58,965 nucleotides of DNA, taken from the NCBI GenBank assembly GCA_016294105.1, contig JAEDCN010000013.1, positions 1 through 58,965 of the forward strand. The letters are read 5' to 3'. Made by a program: the position numbers and the translations under genes. How positions within the stretch are numbered: the stretch's first letter is position 1; each line of letters starts with the position of its first letter. This document shows positions 32,112-41,057 of this stretch, piece by piece. The stretch comes from Treponema sp. (GTDB lineage: Bacteria; Spirochaetota; Spirochaetia; Treponematales; Treponemataceae). A model generated the notes under the pieces. The model made no database searches. It saw only the letters and a list, made by a program, of their open reading frames with translations, and had not been told where the DNA came from.

Positions 32112-32353
32112 GAATGCAACTCCGTGCTTAAGACAAAATTATCCAGCTCTTTTTCCAAGTCCGCCAGCTCTGCCTCAAGCTTTTCAATATATTTCATTCT
32201 GTCCTGATATTGGAGCATTTCCAGTTTATCAAAGACGGAGTCCAAGGCTTCCAAACCATGGTCTCCAGTCTTCTCTAAGCCACACCACGGACAGTACAAG
32301 TATTCTTTGTTGATGGTTCTACGGCAACCAAGGCATACCGCAACAGATTGCAT
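32108..32353 (-). CDS. Small zinc-ribbon/coiled-coil protein
   Basis: This 81-residue protein starts at ATG 32353, with GGGAGGA 4 nt upstream. It has an N-terminal zinc ribbon (C-L-G-C ... C-P-W-C, Cys near 7, 10, 20 and 23) and then a charged helix rich in Leu and Glu that should form a coiled coil. There is no signal peptide. Its stop overlaps the start of the secreted propeller gene (ATGA), so translation is coupled. Function unknown. Confidence 0.65.
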   Translation of the reverse strand: MQSVAVCLGCRRTINKEYLYCPWCGLEKTGDHGLEALDSVFDKLEMLQYQDRMKYIEKLEAELADLEKELDNFVLSTELHS

Positions 32354-32394
32354 GGACTCCTCCCTTAGGGAAGGGCCTTGGTGGGCAACCATCC

Positions 32395-33633
32395 CTATCG
32401 CTTCAAAACGGTTTCTGGGTCAATCAGTTTTCCGTTCTTGTAAACGGTAAAGTGCAGATGGGGACCGGTAGAATATCCAGTATTTCCCACCAAACCGATT
32501 TTCGTTCCCTGAGCTACCCGCTGCCCCTTCTTTACGGGAGCTGGCTTTTGCATGTGGGCATACAGGGTTTGATAACCGTTTTCATGGTCAATTATAACAT
32601 AATTTCCGTAAACATTGGTATATCCCACCACTGCAATTTTTCCGCTCATGGCAGCCTTGATGGGAGTTCCCTGTGTAATGGCTAGGTCGATTCCCGTATG
32701 GGAAGATGGAACTCCCGTAAAGGGATCAAGGCGGGGACCAAAACGGGATGAAATGCGATAGCCACCACTGAGGGGCCAGATAAACAGCTCTCCCATGGCC
32801 TTTTGCAAGGATGTGGCATCCATCTTGGCTCCAGGGATAAACAGCTGCTGTCCCTTGTTCAAGGTGGCTGAATCCAAGTCGTTTACGTCAAGGATATCCT
32901 CCACCGTCACCTTGTATCGGGTGGAAAGACCCTCTAGGGTATCGTTGGCTGTCACGGTGTACAAAAGTCCATCCATGGAAGGAATTTTAAGCTTTTGTCC
33001 AGAACGAAGCTGGCGCACATTACCAATATCGTTGACCGCAATAAGGGTAGAAATATTGGTAAGACCAAACTTATAGGTAATGCCGGAGATGGTGTCTCCG
33101 CTTTTTACCGTGTAGTTTTGGAAGGTAACAGGCTGGCTAAAGCTGATTTCTGCCAAGGAGATTTCTTTTCCATCAATTAAAATATTTCCGTTGGCATCCA
33201 CCTCGTTTTCACTCATAAAGGCAAAGCGAGACATGGCAGAATCAAGGATTTCCAGCTCTTGGGCAGGCAAAAAGGGGAGGTCTACAGGACGGGCAATGCT
33301 GGCAAGATAGCCAGAAAGATTTCTCAGTCCTAGGGTAAGGCCCACACCCATGGCGGCCATCAAAACCAGCAGCAGGATTCGGAACAGGCGGTGGGTAAGA
33401 TACCACAGTATGGCTTTGGAAACATCATGGCTTTTTTCCACAAAAGCTGCAGAACTTTCCTGCAAGGCAAGGGAAAAAGGGGAAGCCCCATAACGATAGG
33501 CGTTGATGGCCTTGGAGGGAAAACCGAATCGCTTGTGATTTTGTCTTTTGCGGGAGCCTTCCAGCTTGCGGGCAATTTTTGTTTGGGCACTAAAATTAAC
33601 CTTGCGGTTGTCCATGTAGGTGATAATTTCCAT
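32395..33633 (-). CDS. Membrane-anchored LysM/M23 peptidoglycan peptidase
   Basis: This 412-residue protein starts at ATG 33633, though the frame is open to 33897 over lepB. A cytoplasmic basic N-terminus is followed by one membrane helix (about 104-125) and two LysM-type repeats (about 183-230 and 240-285, Y-T-V-K-S-G-D-T-I-S-G-I and Y-T-V-T-A-N-D-T-L). A C-terminal M23 domain has H-T-G-I-D-L (zinc His and Asp) near 328 and H-L-H-F near 390. Established: such proteins cut peptide bridges in peptidoglycan, often with roles in division or growth. It lies divergent from lepB and the class B PBP, with other envelope genes. Confidence 0.85.
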   Translation of the reverse strand: MEIITYMDNRKVNFSAQTKIARKLEGSRKRQNHKRFGFPSKAINAYRYGASPFSLALQESSAAFVEKSHDVSKAILWYLTHRLFRILLLVLMAAMGVGLTLGLRNLSGYLASIARPVDLPFLPAQELEILDSAMSRFAFMSENEVDANGNILIDGKEISLAEISFSQPVTFQNYTVKSGDTISGITYKFGLTNISTLIAVNDIGNVRQLRSGQKLKIPSMDGLLYTVTANDTLEGLSTRYKVTVEDILDVNDLDSATLNKGQQLFIPGAKMDATSLQKAMGELFIWPLSGGYRISSRFGPRLDPFTGVPSSHTGIDLAITQGTPIKAAMSGKIAVVGYTNVYGNYVIIDHENGYQTLYAHMQKPAPVKKGQRVAQGTKIGLVGNTGYSTGPHLHFTVYKNGKLIDPETVLKR

Positions 33634-33643
33634 ACATCTTCTA

Positions 33644-33672
33644 TCGACATAAAATAAATGCCATATTAGAAT
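33644..33672 (+). promoter_or_regulatory. Promoter abutting lepB (leaderless candidate)
   Basis: TCGACA (33644-33649), 17 bp, TAGAAT (33667-33672), then 7 nt and ATG. An AAGG lies in those 7 nt and may not be in the transcript. Confidence 0.6.
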
Positions 33673-33679
33673 ATTAAGG

Positions 33680-34249
33680 ATGGAAACTGAAAAAAAACAG
33701 CATTGCCCAAGCTTTGAGCAGGCTGAAAAAAACTGTGAAAAAAAATCTTCGCCTAAACACCTGAGTCCAGTACTTTTTGTGGTGCTGGGAGTACTGGCGG
33801 GCATTGGCATAAAGCTCTTTTGCTTTGACCTGCTGAGGGTGTCTGGCTCCTCCATGGAACCTGCCATTGCCTCTGGAAGCCAAATCCTTGTCAACAAGCT
33901 GGCCTATGGGGTGGTGCAACCTTTGGGAGACCAGCTTGTTCTCCAATGGAAGGAGCCGGAGCGGGAGGACGTGGTGTTGTATTTTTACAAAAATCGGGCG
34001 GTGATAAAGCGCTGTGTGGCAGTGGCTGGAGACCAACTAGAATTTTCCCATGATTTCGATTATAGTCTTACTGTGAATGAAAAAAGCATTCCATTGACCG
34101 AGGCCCAATATCAAAGGCTCAAGCATAATCAGCAAGTTCCTCCCGGAATGATTCTTGCTTTGGGAGATAATTATGATGAGTCCGTTGACTCTAGGGACTA
34201 TGGCTTTGTGTCGGTAAAAAATGTGTTGGGAAGGATAATTGGTAAATGA
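33680..34249 (+). CDS. lepB: Signal peptidase I
   Basis: This 189-residue protein has one N-terminal membrane helix (about 30-48). The catalytic Ser is in S-G-S-S-M-E-P near 57 and the catalytic Lys in V-I-K-R-C-V-A near 109, with G-D-N-Y-D-E-S-V-D-S-R-D-Y-G near 164. Established: it removes signal peptides from secreted proteins at the outer face of the membrane. The stop overlaps the start of the PBP gene (ATGA), suggesting coupled translation. Confidence 0.93.
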   Translation: METEKKQHCPSFEQAEKNCEKKSSPKHLSPVLFVVLGVLAGIGIKLFCFDLLRVSGSSMEPAIASGSQILVNKLAYGVVQPLGDQLVLQWKEPEREDVVLYFYKNRAVIKRCVAVAGDQLEFSHDFDYSLTVNEKSIPLTEAQYQRLKHNQQVPPGMILALGDNYDESVDSRDYGFVSVKNVLGRIIGK

Positions 34250-36111
34250 ATGAATTTATATCCCGCAAACGATTTTCGGTTATTGTTGTCCTTACAGCCT
34301 TAGTGGCATTGTATATTATTATCACCTATGGAGCTCTTGCAACAAAGACTGTGCCGGTACGAAGGGGTTCCAGTCAGGAGATGGTGCGGGGAACCATTGT
34401 GGACAGAAATGGCAAGCCTCTGGCGGTTTCCACCAATTTCTACCACCTTTCAGTTACACCGTCGGCAATAAACGATTTGCAAAAAACTGCCACGGTGTTG
34501 GCACCAGTTTTACAGATGAATGCAAGCCAAATTGTCCAGTCTATTCAAGAAGCCACACGAGTGTTCTATCTAAAAAAGCGGCTGGATGAAACTGAATACG
34601 ATACCCTCAGAAAGCTTATCCAGGTAAACAATCTAACTGGTCTTAAGTTCGACAAGATTCCTGGTCGTGTATACCCTGAGCATGACTTGGCTTCCCAGCT
34701 CATTGGATTTATGGGAGATGACGGAGAAGGTTTGGCTGGAATTGAGTATTCTATGCAGCGGGATTTGGCTCCGGTTTTTAGTCAGAATGTGGGTGAGAGT
34801 CGAGACGGACAGAACGTGTATCTTACCATTGATGCAAACCTTCAATATAAATTGGAGAAAATCGCCCTGAATGCCATGGAATCCACCCAGGCAGAAAGCG
34901 TTATGATGGTGGCAGCAGACGGAAAAACGGGAGAGATCCTTTCCTATATTTCTTTGCCATCGGTGGATTTGAACCAGTACCGCACCTCCACCCCAGCCCA
35001 GCGTCAGGACAGGCCTGCTGTAGTTGCCTATGAGCCTGGCTCCGTATTCAAGGTGTTTTCCGTAGCCACCTTCTTTGACGCTGGCCTTATTTCCCGTGAT
35101 GAAACCTTTGTGTGTGATGGGCGTTACGATGTGAGCACCGCCAACGGGGAGCGGGTGCGTATTACCTGCCTTGACCACCACGGCACTATCACTGCGGAGC
35201 AGGCCCTGCAATATTCCTGTAACGATGCCCTGGCTCAGATGAGTGCCAAAATCAACTCGGAGTATTTTATCAACAAATTAAAGGAGCTGGGCTTTGGCTC
35301 ACGGACGGGAGTGAATCTGCCAGGAGAAACAGCGGGCTTGGTAAAGACTCCTTCCGACCGCCTGTGGTCTGGCCGCTCCAAGCCCACCATTTCTATTGGA
35401 CAGGAAATCAGTGTATCTGCCCTGCAAATGGTGCGGGCGGCCACTACGCTCACTAATCATGGTGTTCCGCTGGAACTTTCCGTGGTGTCACGAATCACGG
35501 ACCAAGACAACAATGATGTACTGGTGCACACGCCCCAAGCTGGCCAGCAGGTGTTTAGCGATGCCACTGTAGCCTACATTCTGGAGTGTATGAAGTCCAC
35601 CGCCCAGGTGGGAACAGGACACAGGGCTGCTTTGGGAGATATTTCCATCGGTGTAAAGACGGGAACTGCCCAGATGATAGACACCACCACCGGTGGTTAT
35701 AGCGACACGGACTTTATCTCCAACTGTATTGCCGTTTTTCCTGCGGAGAATCCCCAGATTATTCTGTACATCGTTATTACCAAGGCAAAGGGAGAAACCT
35801 ATGCAGGGCGCATCGTTGCCCCTGTGGTGGCAGAGGCCGCAGACGTTATCATTGATCACATGGGACTTTCCCGTGAAAGTGCTGCAAGTCTTGCCCATTC
35901 TGGTCTTATTTCCGTGCCAGCTGGCTCCTTACCAGAAATCGTAAACGTTCTGCCAGATTTTACTGGCATTCCAAAGCGCAACCTTACGGCCCTTCTTACC
36001 CATGACAAGCTGAATGTGGTTATCAAGGGAGACGGTTACGTGGTGGCACAAAATCCACCAGCAGGCACACCAGTAACGGAGGGCATGACTATTGAATTCT
36101 ATCTGGAATAA
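34246..36111 (+). CDS. Class B penicillin-binding protein (FtsI-like) with PASTA domain
   Basis: This 621-residue protein has one N-terminal membrane helix (about 11-30) and a dimerisation domain with R-G-T-I-V-D-R-N-G near 48. The transpeptidase domain has S-V-F-K near 266, S-C-N near 325 and K-T-G-T near 471. A C-terminal PASTA-like domain is at about 570-620 (V-V-A-Q-N-P-P-A-G-T-P-V). Established: class B PBPs cross-link peptidoglycan, with FtsI at the septum. The context with lepB and a flagellar-type glycosyltransferase does not decide between division and elongation roles. Confidence 0.9.
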   Translation: MNEFISRKRFSVIVVLTALVALYIIITYGALATKTVPVRRGSSQEMVRGTIVDRNGKPLAVSTNFYHLSVTPSAINDLQKTATVLAPVLQMNASQIVQSIQEATRVFYLKKRLDETEYDTLRKLIQVNNLTGLKFDKIPGRVYPEHDLASQLIGFMGDDGEGLAGIEYSMQRDLAPVFSQNVGESRDGQNVYLTIDANLQYKLEKIALNAMESTQAESVMMVAADGKTGEILSYISLPSVDLNQYRTSTPAQRQDRPAVVAYEPGSVFKVFSVATFFDAGLISRDETFVCDGRYDVSTANGERVRITCLDHHGTITAEQALQYSCNDALAQMSAKINSEYFINKLKELGFGSRTGVNLPGETAGLVKTPSDRLWSGRSKPTISIGQEISVSALQMVRAATTLTNHGVPLELSVVSRITDQDNNDVLVHTPQAGQQVFSDATVAYILECMKSTAQVGTGHRAALGDISIGVKTGTAQMIDTTTGGYSDTDFISNCIAVFPAENPQIILYIVITKAKGETYAGRIVAPVVAEAADVIIDHMGLSRESAASLAHSGLISVPAGSLPEIVNVLPDFTGIPKRNLTALLTHDKLNVVIKGDGYVVAQNPPAGTPVTEGMTIEFYLE

Positions 36112-38044
36112 GAACTGTGCTCTGTTACAGCAGCGATTTCCTCAGCTCTATGACATGATGGAAGCTGAATTGCTGGCTGCCCTTCCTGCTGTAGACAATG
36201 TTATAACTGAAAAAACGATTGATTTTCCCTGTGGTTGGACTTTGAAGCAAGCTAAAACAGGAGCTTGGACAGGGGAATCATCTGGATCTGGTGGACAGGC
36301 TCTTCATTCTCGCTATGATCCTCAAAAGGAAGGCCAGCGTTTGGCTCAATCCCTGTTGCAAGAAATGGAAGTCTCCCAAAAGCAGGTGCCGGTATTCATG
36401 GGCTTTGGCTTGGGGTATGGTCTGGCGGCTCTTGCTCAGGAAATACTTGCAGCTCAAGCTGTTGCTGGAATGAGGGGGCAGGTGGAAGCCGGGAAAAATC
36501 CTTTGGCAGGACTGGTGCTAGTGGAGCCTGATGTGGCCTGTTTTGCTGCAGCTCTGTGGAGCCTTGATTTTGAACCTGTCTTTGCCTTGGAAAAATGTGC
36601 CTTGCTGGTGGGGGCCTCACATCAGTCGGTACTGGGGGTTTTAGAAAGCTTTGGCCTTGAAAAATGTCACTGTATCTGGAACAAGGCTCACACCAGCCAT
36701 AATCAACAGTATTTTGATGGTCTTCAGACCTTGATTCAGCGAAACCGAGATAAGGATGCCATCAATAATCGAACCTTGGAAAAATTCGGCCAGCTGTGGC
36801 TAAGAAATAGCTGTCGTAATCTGGAGTTTTTGGCTACCTGCGACGGAGTAAAGCGCTACGAAAATTTAGGCTGGAACTTAGATGCCTGTGTGGTGGGTGC
36901 GGGGCCCTCCTTAGATGAGATTCTTCCCCATCTGAAGGAAATCAAGGAGAGATGCCTGCTGATAGCGGTGGATACGGCTTTGCGAGCCTGTCTTCGTGTT
37001 GGAGTGGAGCCTGACTTTGTGGTTTTGGGTGATCCACAATATTGGAATGCCCGCCATCTTGCAGGCCTTTCATCCCCGTCTTCCGTCTTGGTTACCGAAG
37101 TTGCAGCCTATCCTTCTGTGTTCCGCTTTCCCTGCCAAGAGGTGGTGCTGTGCTCCTCTCTGTATCCTGTGGGAAAGTTTTTTTCAAGCCATGGGCTAGA
37201 CAAGGGGGAGCTGGGAGCAGGAGGCTCTGTGGCCACTAGTGCCTGGGGCTTGGCTCGGCTCTGTGGCTGCCGTCGCATCTTTTTAGCTGCGGTGGATTTA
37301 TCCTTTCCTGGTAAGAGAACCCATGCCCATGGGAGCACCTTTGAAGAAAAGACCCACCAAAATTCTACTCGACTTATTCCCAGTCAGCACAGCCAGGTGT
37401 CAGCTCTTTTTTCCGCTGACATTTCTGTAAAAAAATCCTACACAGGGGAGCCTGTAATTACAGACCAACGAATGGAGCTGTACGCTTGGTGGTTTGAAAG
37501 TAAGATAGCAGCTCACCCAGAAACAAAAAATTTTTCCCTTACGCCACAAAGTCTGGCAATTCCTGGGATTGAAGCCTTTCCTCTGGAATCCCTTTTGCAA
37601 GAGCCTCCCTGTCCTCAAGAAAGACAGGAATTTTTTGTAAACCAAGAAAAAGCTAGAGCAAAATTTCAGGAAAGGCAACAGGAAATTAAAAGACATTTTC
37701 ACCAGCTTTACTCTGAGTTAAAAGATGGTTTGTTCCAGCTTTACAAGGCTGCCCGCAAAGGCTTATCTCTGTGTCAGGAAACCTTAGTGCTTCAGGATGG
37801 ACCTAATTTTGAAGCAGCCTTTAGCAGGATAATTTCTCAGTTGGCCACTATTGATCAAGCAATTCGTACCAGCCCTTATCACGAAAGTGCCGCGTTGGCC
37901 TTTCCCAGTCAACAGCAGCTGGACATGCTCTATGAACAAGCTGGTCTTTCATCCAATCCCCAGCGAGCCACCTTGGAAAAAAGCCGTATCTTGTACCAAA
38001 GGATTATGGAAGCCCTAGCAGAGTATAACAAGTTTTTAGAATAG
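36092..38044 (+). CDS. Motility-associated (MAF/DUF115) glycosyltransferase
   Basis: This 650-residue protein starts at TTG 36092, with GGAGG 8 nt upstream, overlapping the PBP end by 20 nt. It shows the MAF pattern: an F-G-L-G-Y-G segment near 110, a conserved central V-V-G-A-G-P-S-L-D near 269, V-D-T-A-L-R-A near 296 and L-G-D-P-Q-Y-W-N near 316, then D-L-S-F-P near 413. Established: MAF proteins transfer nonulosonic acids such as pseudaminic acid to flagellins. In treponemes, flagellin glycosylation is known. No acid biosynthesis gene is in this window. Confidence 0.82.
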   Translation: MNSIWNKNCALLQQRFPQLYDMMEAELLAALPAVDNVITEKTIDFPCGWTLKQAKTGAWTGESSGSGGQALHSRYDPQKEGQRLAQSLLQEMEVSQKQVPVFMGFGLGYGLAALAQEILAAQAVAGMRGQVEAGKNPLAGLVLVEPDVACFAAALWSLDFEPVFALEKCALLVGASHQSVLGVLESFGLEKCHCIWNKAHTSHNQQYFDGLQTLIQRNRDKDAINNRTLEKFGQLWLRNSCRNLEFLATCDGVKRYENLGWNLDACVVGAGPSLDEILPHLKEIKERCLLIAVDTALRACLRVGVEPDFVVLGDPQYWNARHLAGLSSPSSVLVTEVAAYPSVFRFPCQEVVLCSSLYPVGKFFSSHGLDKGELGAGGSVATSAWGLARLCGCRRIFLAAVDLSFPGKRTHAHGSTFEEKTHQNSTRLIPSQHSQVSALFSADISVKKSYTGEPVITDQRMELYAWWFESKIAAHPETKNFSLTPQSLAIPGIEAFPLESLLQEPPCPQERQEFFVNQEKARAKFQERQQEIKRHFHQLYSELKDGLFQLYKAARKGLSLCQETLVLQDGPNFEAAFSRIISQLATIDQAIRTSPYHESAALAFPSQQQLDMLYEQAGLSSNPQRATLEKSRILYQRIMEALAEYNKFLE

Positions 38045-38140
38045 GCTCGTGCTAAAGACAAATGTTCAAGGGTGGGTCTGCTACTAAAGGCGGTGTCTCA
38101 GGATTAGGGGCACAGAGGTAAAATGGTTTCGATTCCTCCA

Positions 38141-38169
38141 TTGCCACAAGTGAAAGAAAGAGGTATACT
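38141..38169 (+). promoter_or_regulatory. Promoter of tpiA
   Basis: TTGCCA (38141-38146), 17 bp, TATACT (38164-38169), 21 nt before the ATG, with TAGGAG in between. Confidence 0.8.
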
Positions 38170-38190
38170 AGTTCCAATAGGAGATTTGCC

Positions 38191-38940
38191 ATGAGACAAT
38201 ACTACATTGCTGGTAACTGGAAGATGAATAAGGTTAAGGGCGAGGCCGTTGAATTGGCCAAGGGATTGGTAGAAGCCCTTAAGGACGGAAAGAACAAGTA
38301 CATGATTGCTCCTTCCTTCACTAATCTGGACGCTGTTTCCCAGGTGGTTAAGGGAACAAACATCCTGTTGGGAGCCCAGAACATGTCTACAGAGGTTTCT
38401 GGAGCTCACACTGGAGAAGTTTCTGTTGCCATGCTAAAGGATTTGGGAGTTCAGGTAGTGATTCTTGGTCACTCCGAGCGCCGCCACATCTACAAAGAAG
38501 ATGACGCTATGATCAACAAGAAGGTAAAGCTGGCCTTGGCAGAAGGCTTGGATGTAGTGCTTTGTATTGGAGAGCTTCTGGAAGAGCGTGAAGCTGGCAA
38601 GGCAGAGGCTGTTTGTGAAGAGCAGACTCGCAAGGGCTTGGCTGAGGTAACTGCTGAACAGATGAAGAAGGTTACCATTGCTTACGAGCCAGTTTGGGCT
38701 ATCGGAACAGGAAAGACTGCTACTCCAGAAGATGCCCAGGCTATCCACAAGTTTACCCGTGGAATCTTGGCTGATATGTTTGGTAAGGACGTTGCCGAAG
38801 CCACCACCATTCAGTACGGCGGTTCCATGAACGCTGGCAACGCTGCAGCCCTTTTGGCACAGAGCGACATTGACGGTGGTCTCATTGGTGGAGCTTCCTT
38901 GAAGGTAGACACCTTCGAGCCTATCTGCAAGACATACTAA
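38191..38940 (+). CDS. tpiA: Triosephosphate isomerase
   Basis: This 249-residue protein matches TIM: G-N-W-K-M-N at 8-13, I-L-G-H-S-E-R-R near 92 with the catalytic His, and A-Y-E-P-V-W-A-I-G-T-G near 165 with the catalytic Glu. Y-G-G-S-M-N is near 209 and G-G-L-I-G-G-A near 230. TAGGAG lies 8 nt before ATG. Established: it interconverts DHAP and glyceraldehyde-3-phosphate in glycolysis. It is monocistronic, with a promoter and terminator, and has codon use like a highly expressed gene. Confidence 0.97.
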   Translation: MRQYYIAGNWKMNKVKGEAVELAKGLVEALKDGKNKYMIAPSFTNLDAVSQVVKGTNILLGAQNMSTEVSGAHTGEVSVAMLKDLGVQVVILGHSERRHIYKEDDAMINKKVKLALAEGLDVVLCIGELLEEREAGKAEAVCEEQTRKGLAEVTAEQMKKVTIAYEPVWAIGTGKTATPEDAQAIHKFTRGILADMFGKDVAEATTIQYGGSMNAGNAAALLAQSDIDGGLIGGASLKVDTFEPICKTY

Positions 38941-38961
38941 TTTTACTTTTTCATAAAAGCG

Positions 38962-39021
38962 GCCGGGTTCATGGCGTGCACTTCACTTGAAGGGTACTTG
39001 TCATTCCCGGCTGTTTTTTTT
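38962..39021 (+). terminator. Terminator of tpiA
   Basis: GCCGGG (38962-38967) pairs with CCCGGC (39006-39011) around a long, partly paired loop, followed by TG and eight T. Confidence 0.75.
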
Positions 39022-39037
39022 CCTGTTATACCCTACA

Positions 39038-39066
39038 TTGATTTATTCCATTCTATAAAGTATAAT
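39038..39066 (+). promoter_or_regulatory. Promoter of metN-metI
   Basis: TTGATT (39038-39043), 17 bp, TATAAT (39061-39066). The leader to the GTG is only about 22 nt, too short for a riboswitch. Confidence 0.8.
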
Positions 39067-39094
39067 TTCAAAATCTATTTAAAGGCGGTGCATT

Positions 39095-40213
39095 GTGCAA
39101 ATTACACTGAAGAATCTTGTTCGTACCTATGCTGTTCCCGGTGGAAAGACTGGCTCCAAGAATGTAGCCGATTCCGCAAGTAATGCTGTCCATGCAGTGC
39201 GGGATGTAAGCCTCACCATTCCCTCCAACAGCATTTATGGCATTATCGGTAAAAGTGGGGCAGGAAAGTCCACCTTGGTGCGCCTCATTAGTCTTTTGGA
39301 GGAACCTGACTCTGGCTCCGTGCTGTACGACGACCAGCAGGTGAATAATCTGAAGGGCGAGGCTCTGATTCAGCGCCGCCGTCGCATTGGAATGATTTTC
39401 CAGAGCTTCAATCTTTTTTCATCCCGTACCGCCGCCCAAAACATTGCCTATCCCTTGGAGATTTGCGGCACACCTAAAAATCAAATCAAGGAGCGGGTGG
39501 CAGAGCTCTTGGAATTGGTAGGACTTGCAGACCGGGCCAATTCTCCCATTAGCCAGCTTTCCGGCGGCCAAAAGCAGCGCATTGCCATTGCCCGTGCCTT
39601 GGCAAACAAGCCCCACATCCTCTTTTGCGACGAGGCCACCAGTGCCTTAGACCCCCAAACAACCCGCTCCATCCTAGCCCTGATTCGTGAAATCCAGCAG
39701 AAAATGCAGTTGACGGTGGTGATGATTACCCACCAGATGGAGGTTGTTCGTGATGCCTGCGATTACGTTGCCGTCCTTGACGGTGGCGTCGTGGTGGAGG
39801 AGGGCTCCGTGTCCCAGATTTTCTCCCATCCACAGTCTCCTGTCACCAAGGATTTTCTTGCGAACCTCAGCGTTATGCCAGAGGAAAGTGAATCTTCAGC
39901 TCCAGCTGCTTCCGGCAATCTTGAGCACACAGAGGGCCTTGTTCGTTGGTCACAGGAAGGGGGAAAGTATATCCTTCGCTTTATCAATCAGCTCACTGGA
40001 GAGCCTGTACTCAGTCGTATGGCCCACCAGTTCAAGGTGGAGTTTAATATTCGTGCTGGCGGTATTCAGCACATTGCTACCCAACAAGGTGCTGGTAGTT
40101 CCAGAACCCAAGACATTGGAACCCTGCTGGTGGATATCCACGGGGAGCCTCAGGAATTGGAAGCAGCCTTGGCCTTTCTTCGGCAGCAGAGCGTTATTGT
40201 GGAGGAGGCTTAA
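39095..40213 (+). CDS. metN: Methionine ABC transporter ATPase
   Basis: This 372-residue protein has a GTG start with AAAGGCGG upstream. Walker A is G-K-S-G-A-G-K-S-T near 52, the signature L-S-G-G-Q-K-Q-R is near 155 and Walker B F-C-D-E-A-T near 176. The C-terminal part (about 280-372) is a NIL domain, which binds methionine and inhibits the transporter in MetN. Established: MetNIQ imports methionine and related molecules. metI follows after 61 nt with its own ribosome site. Confidence 0.92.
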   Translation: MQITLKNLVRTYAVPGGKTGSKNVADSASNAVHAVRDVSLTIPSNSIYGIIGKSGAGKSTLVRLISLLEEPDSGSVLYDDQQVNNLKGEALIQRRRRIGMIFQSFNLFSSRTAAQNIAYPLEICGTPKNQIKERVAELLELVGLADRANSPISQLSGGQKQRIAIARALANKPHILFCDEATSALDPQTTRSILALIREIQQKMQLTVVMITHQMEVVRDACDYVAVLDGGVVVEEGSVSQIFSHPQSPVTKDFLANLSVMPEESESSAPAASGNLEHTEGLVRWSQEGGKYILRFINQLTGEPVLSRMAHQFKVEFNIRAGGIQHIATQQGAGSSRTQDIGTLLVDIHGEPQELEAALAFLRQQSVIVEEA

Positions 40214-40274
40214 GCGATCACAGTACGTGTTGCTAGCTTAAGCCTCTTTGAATCGATTTGAAATAGGAGTTTGT

Positions 40275-40937
40275 ATGGATTTTTCAACCATTATGTCCTT
40301 GGTGTGGCCTTCTACCCTCCAAACCCTGGTTATGGTGCTTTCCTCCACGGTGTTTTCCGTGCTACTGGGTTTGCCTCTGGGAATCTTGCTCTGCGTTACC
40401 GACCCTGTCACTGGCATTATGCCCAAGCCCATCTTGTATCAGGTGTTGACCCGCATTGTAAACGCCCTGCGTTCCTTCCCCTTCATGATTCTGATGATTC
40501 TGTTGTTTCCCCTATCCCGACTAATTATCGGTACCAGTATTGGAACTGCAGCCACCATCGTTCCCCTATCCATTGCCGCCGCCCCCTTTGTGGCCCGTAT
40601 CATTGAGACTGCTCTCAAAGAGGTTGACCCTGGCGTGGTACAGGCAGCACGAGCCATGGGTTCCACCAATTCCCAGATTATTCTGAAGGTGCTATTGCCA
40701 GAAGCCTTGCCCTCTCTGGTGTCTGGTGTTACCCTTACCATCATCAACCTCATCGGTTATTCTGCCATGTCAGGAGCCATCGGTGGCGGTGGCTTGGGAG
40801 ATTTAGCCATTCGCTACGGCTACCAGCGGAACCAGCCCATGGTTATGATTCCTGCCGTCATCATCATCCTGATTATGGTTGAGGTAATTCAGCTCATTGG
40901 TTCCCGCATTAGTGCCAGACTCATGGCAAAGCGGTAG
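40275..40937 (+). CDS. metI: Methionine ABC transporter permease
   Basis: This 220-residue membrane protein starts at ATG 40275, with TAGGAG 5 nt upstream. It has five or so helices. The ABC-coupling EAA loop is in A-A-R-A-M-G-S-T-N-S-Q-I-I-L-K-V-L-L-P-E-A near 129. The end G-A-I-G-G-G-G-L-G-D-L-A-I-R-Y-G-Y is typical of MetI. Established: it forms the membrane channel of MetNIQ. It is transcribed with metN. metQ next to it has a separate promoter, so the binding protein can be made in excess. Confidence 0.92.
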   Translation: MDFSTIMSLVWPSTLQTLVMVLSSTVFSVLLGLPLGILLCVTDPVTGIMPKPILYQVLTRIVNALRSFPFMILMILLFPLSRLIIGTSIGTAATIVPLSIAAAPFVARIIETALKEVDPGVVQAARAMGSTNSQIILKVLLPEALPSLVSGVTLTIINLIGYSAMSGAIGGGGLGDLAIRYGYQRNQPMVMIPAVIIILIMVEVIQLIGSRISARLMAKR

Positions 40938-40973
40938 TCTGCAAAGCCTGTAACCTTCTGTCACCTTTCTTGC

Positions 40974-41003
40974 TTGACATTATTGGTGAGTTTTGGTTAT
41001 ATA
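40974..41003 (+). promoter_or_regulatory. Promoter of metQ
   Basis: TTGACA (40974-40979), 18 bp, TATATA (40998-41003), about 55 nt before the ATG. Confidence 0.75.
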
Positions 41004-41057
41004 GTAATTCATACTAATTCAATAGGATTAGAGAAAATATTTTAGGAGATGTATTAA

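Noticed and set aside
33634..33897. N-terminal extension of the M23 peptidase frame
   Set aside because: It lies antisense to lepB and across its promoter. ATG 33633 gives a normal cytoplasmic N-terminus.
39067..39094. SAM riboswitch before metN
   Set aside because: The leader after the promoter is only about 22 nt, too short for any known SAM aptamer.
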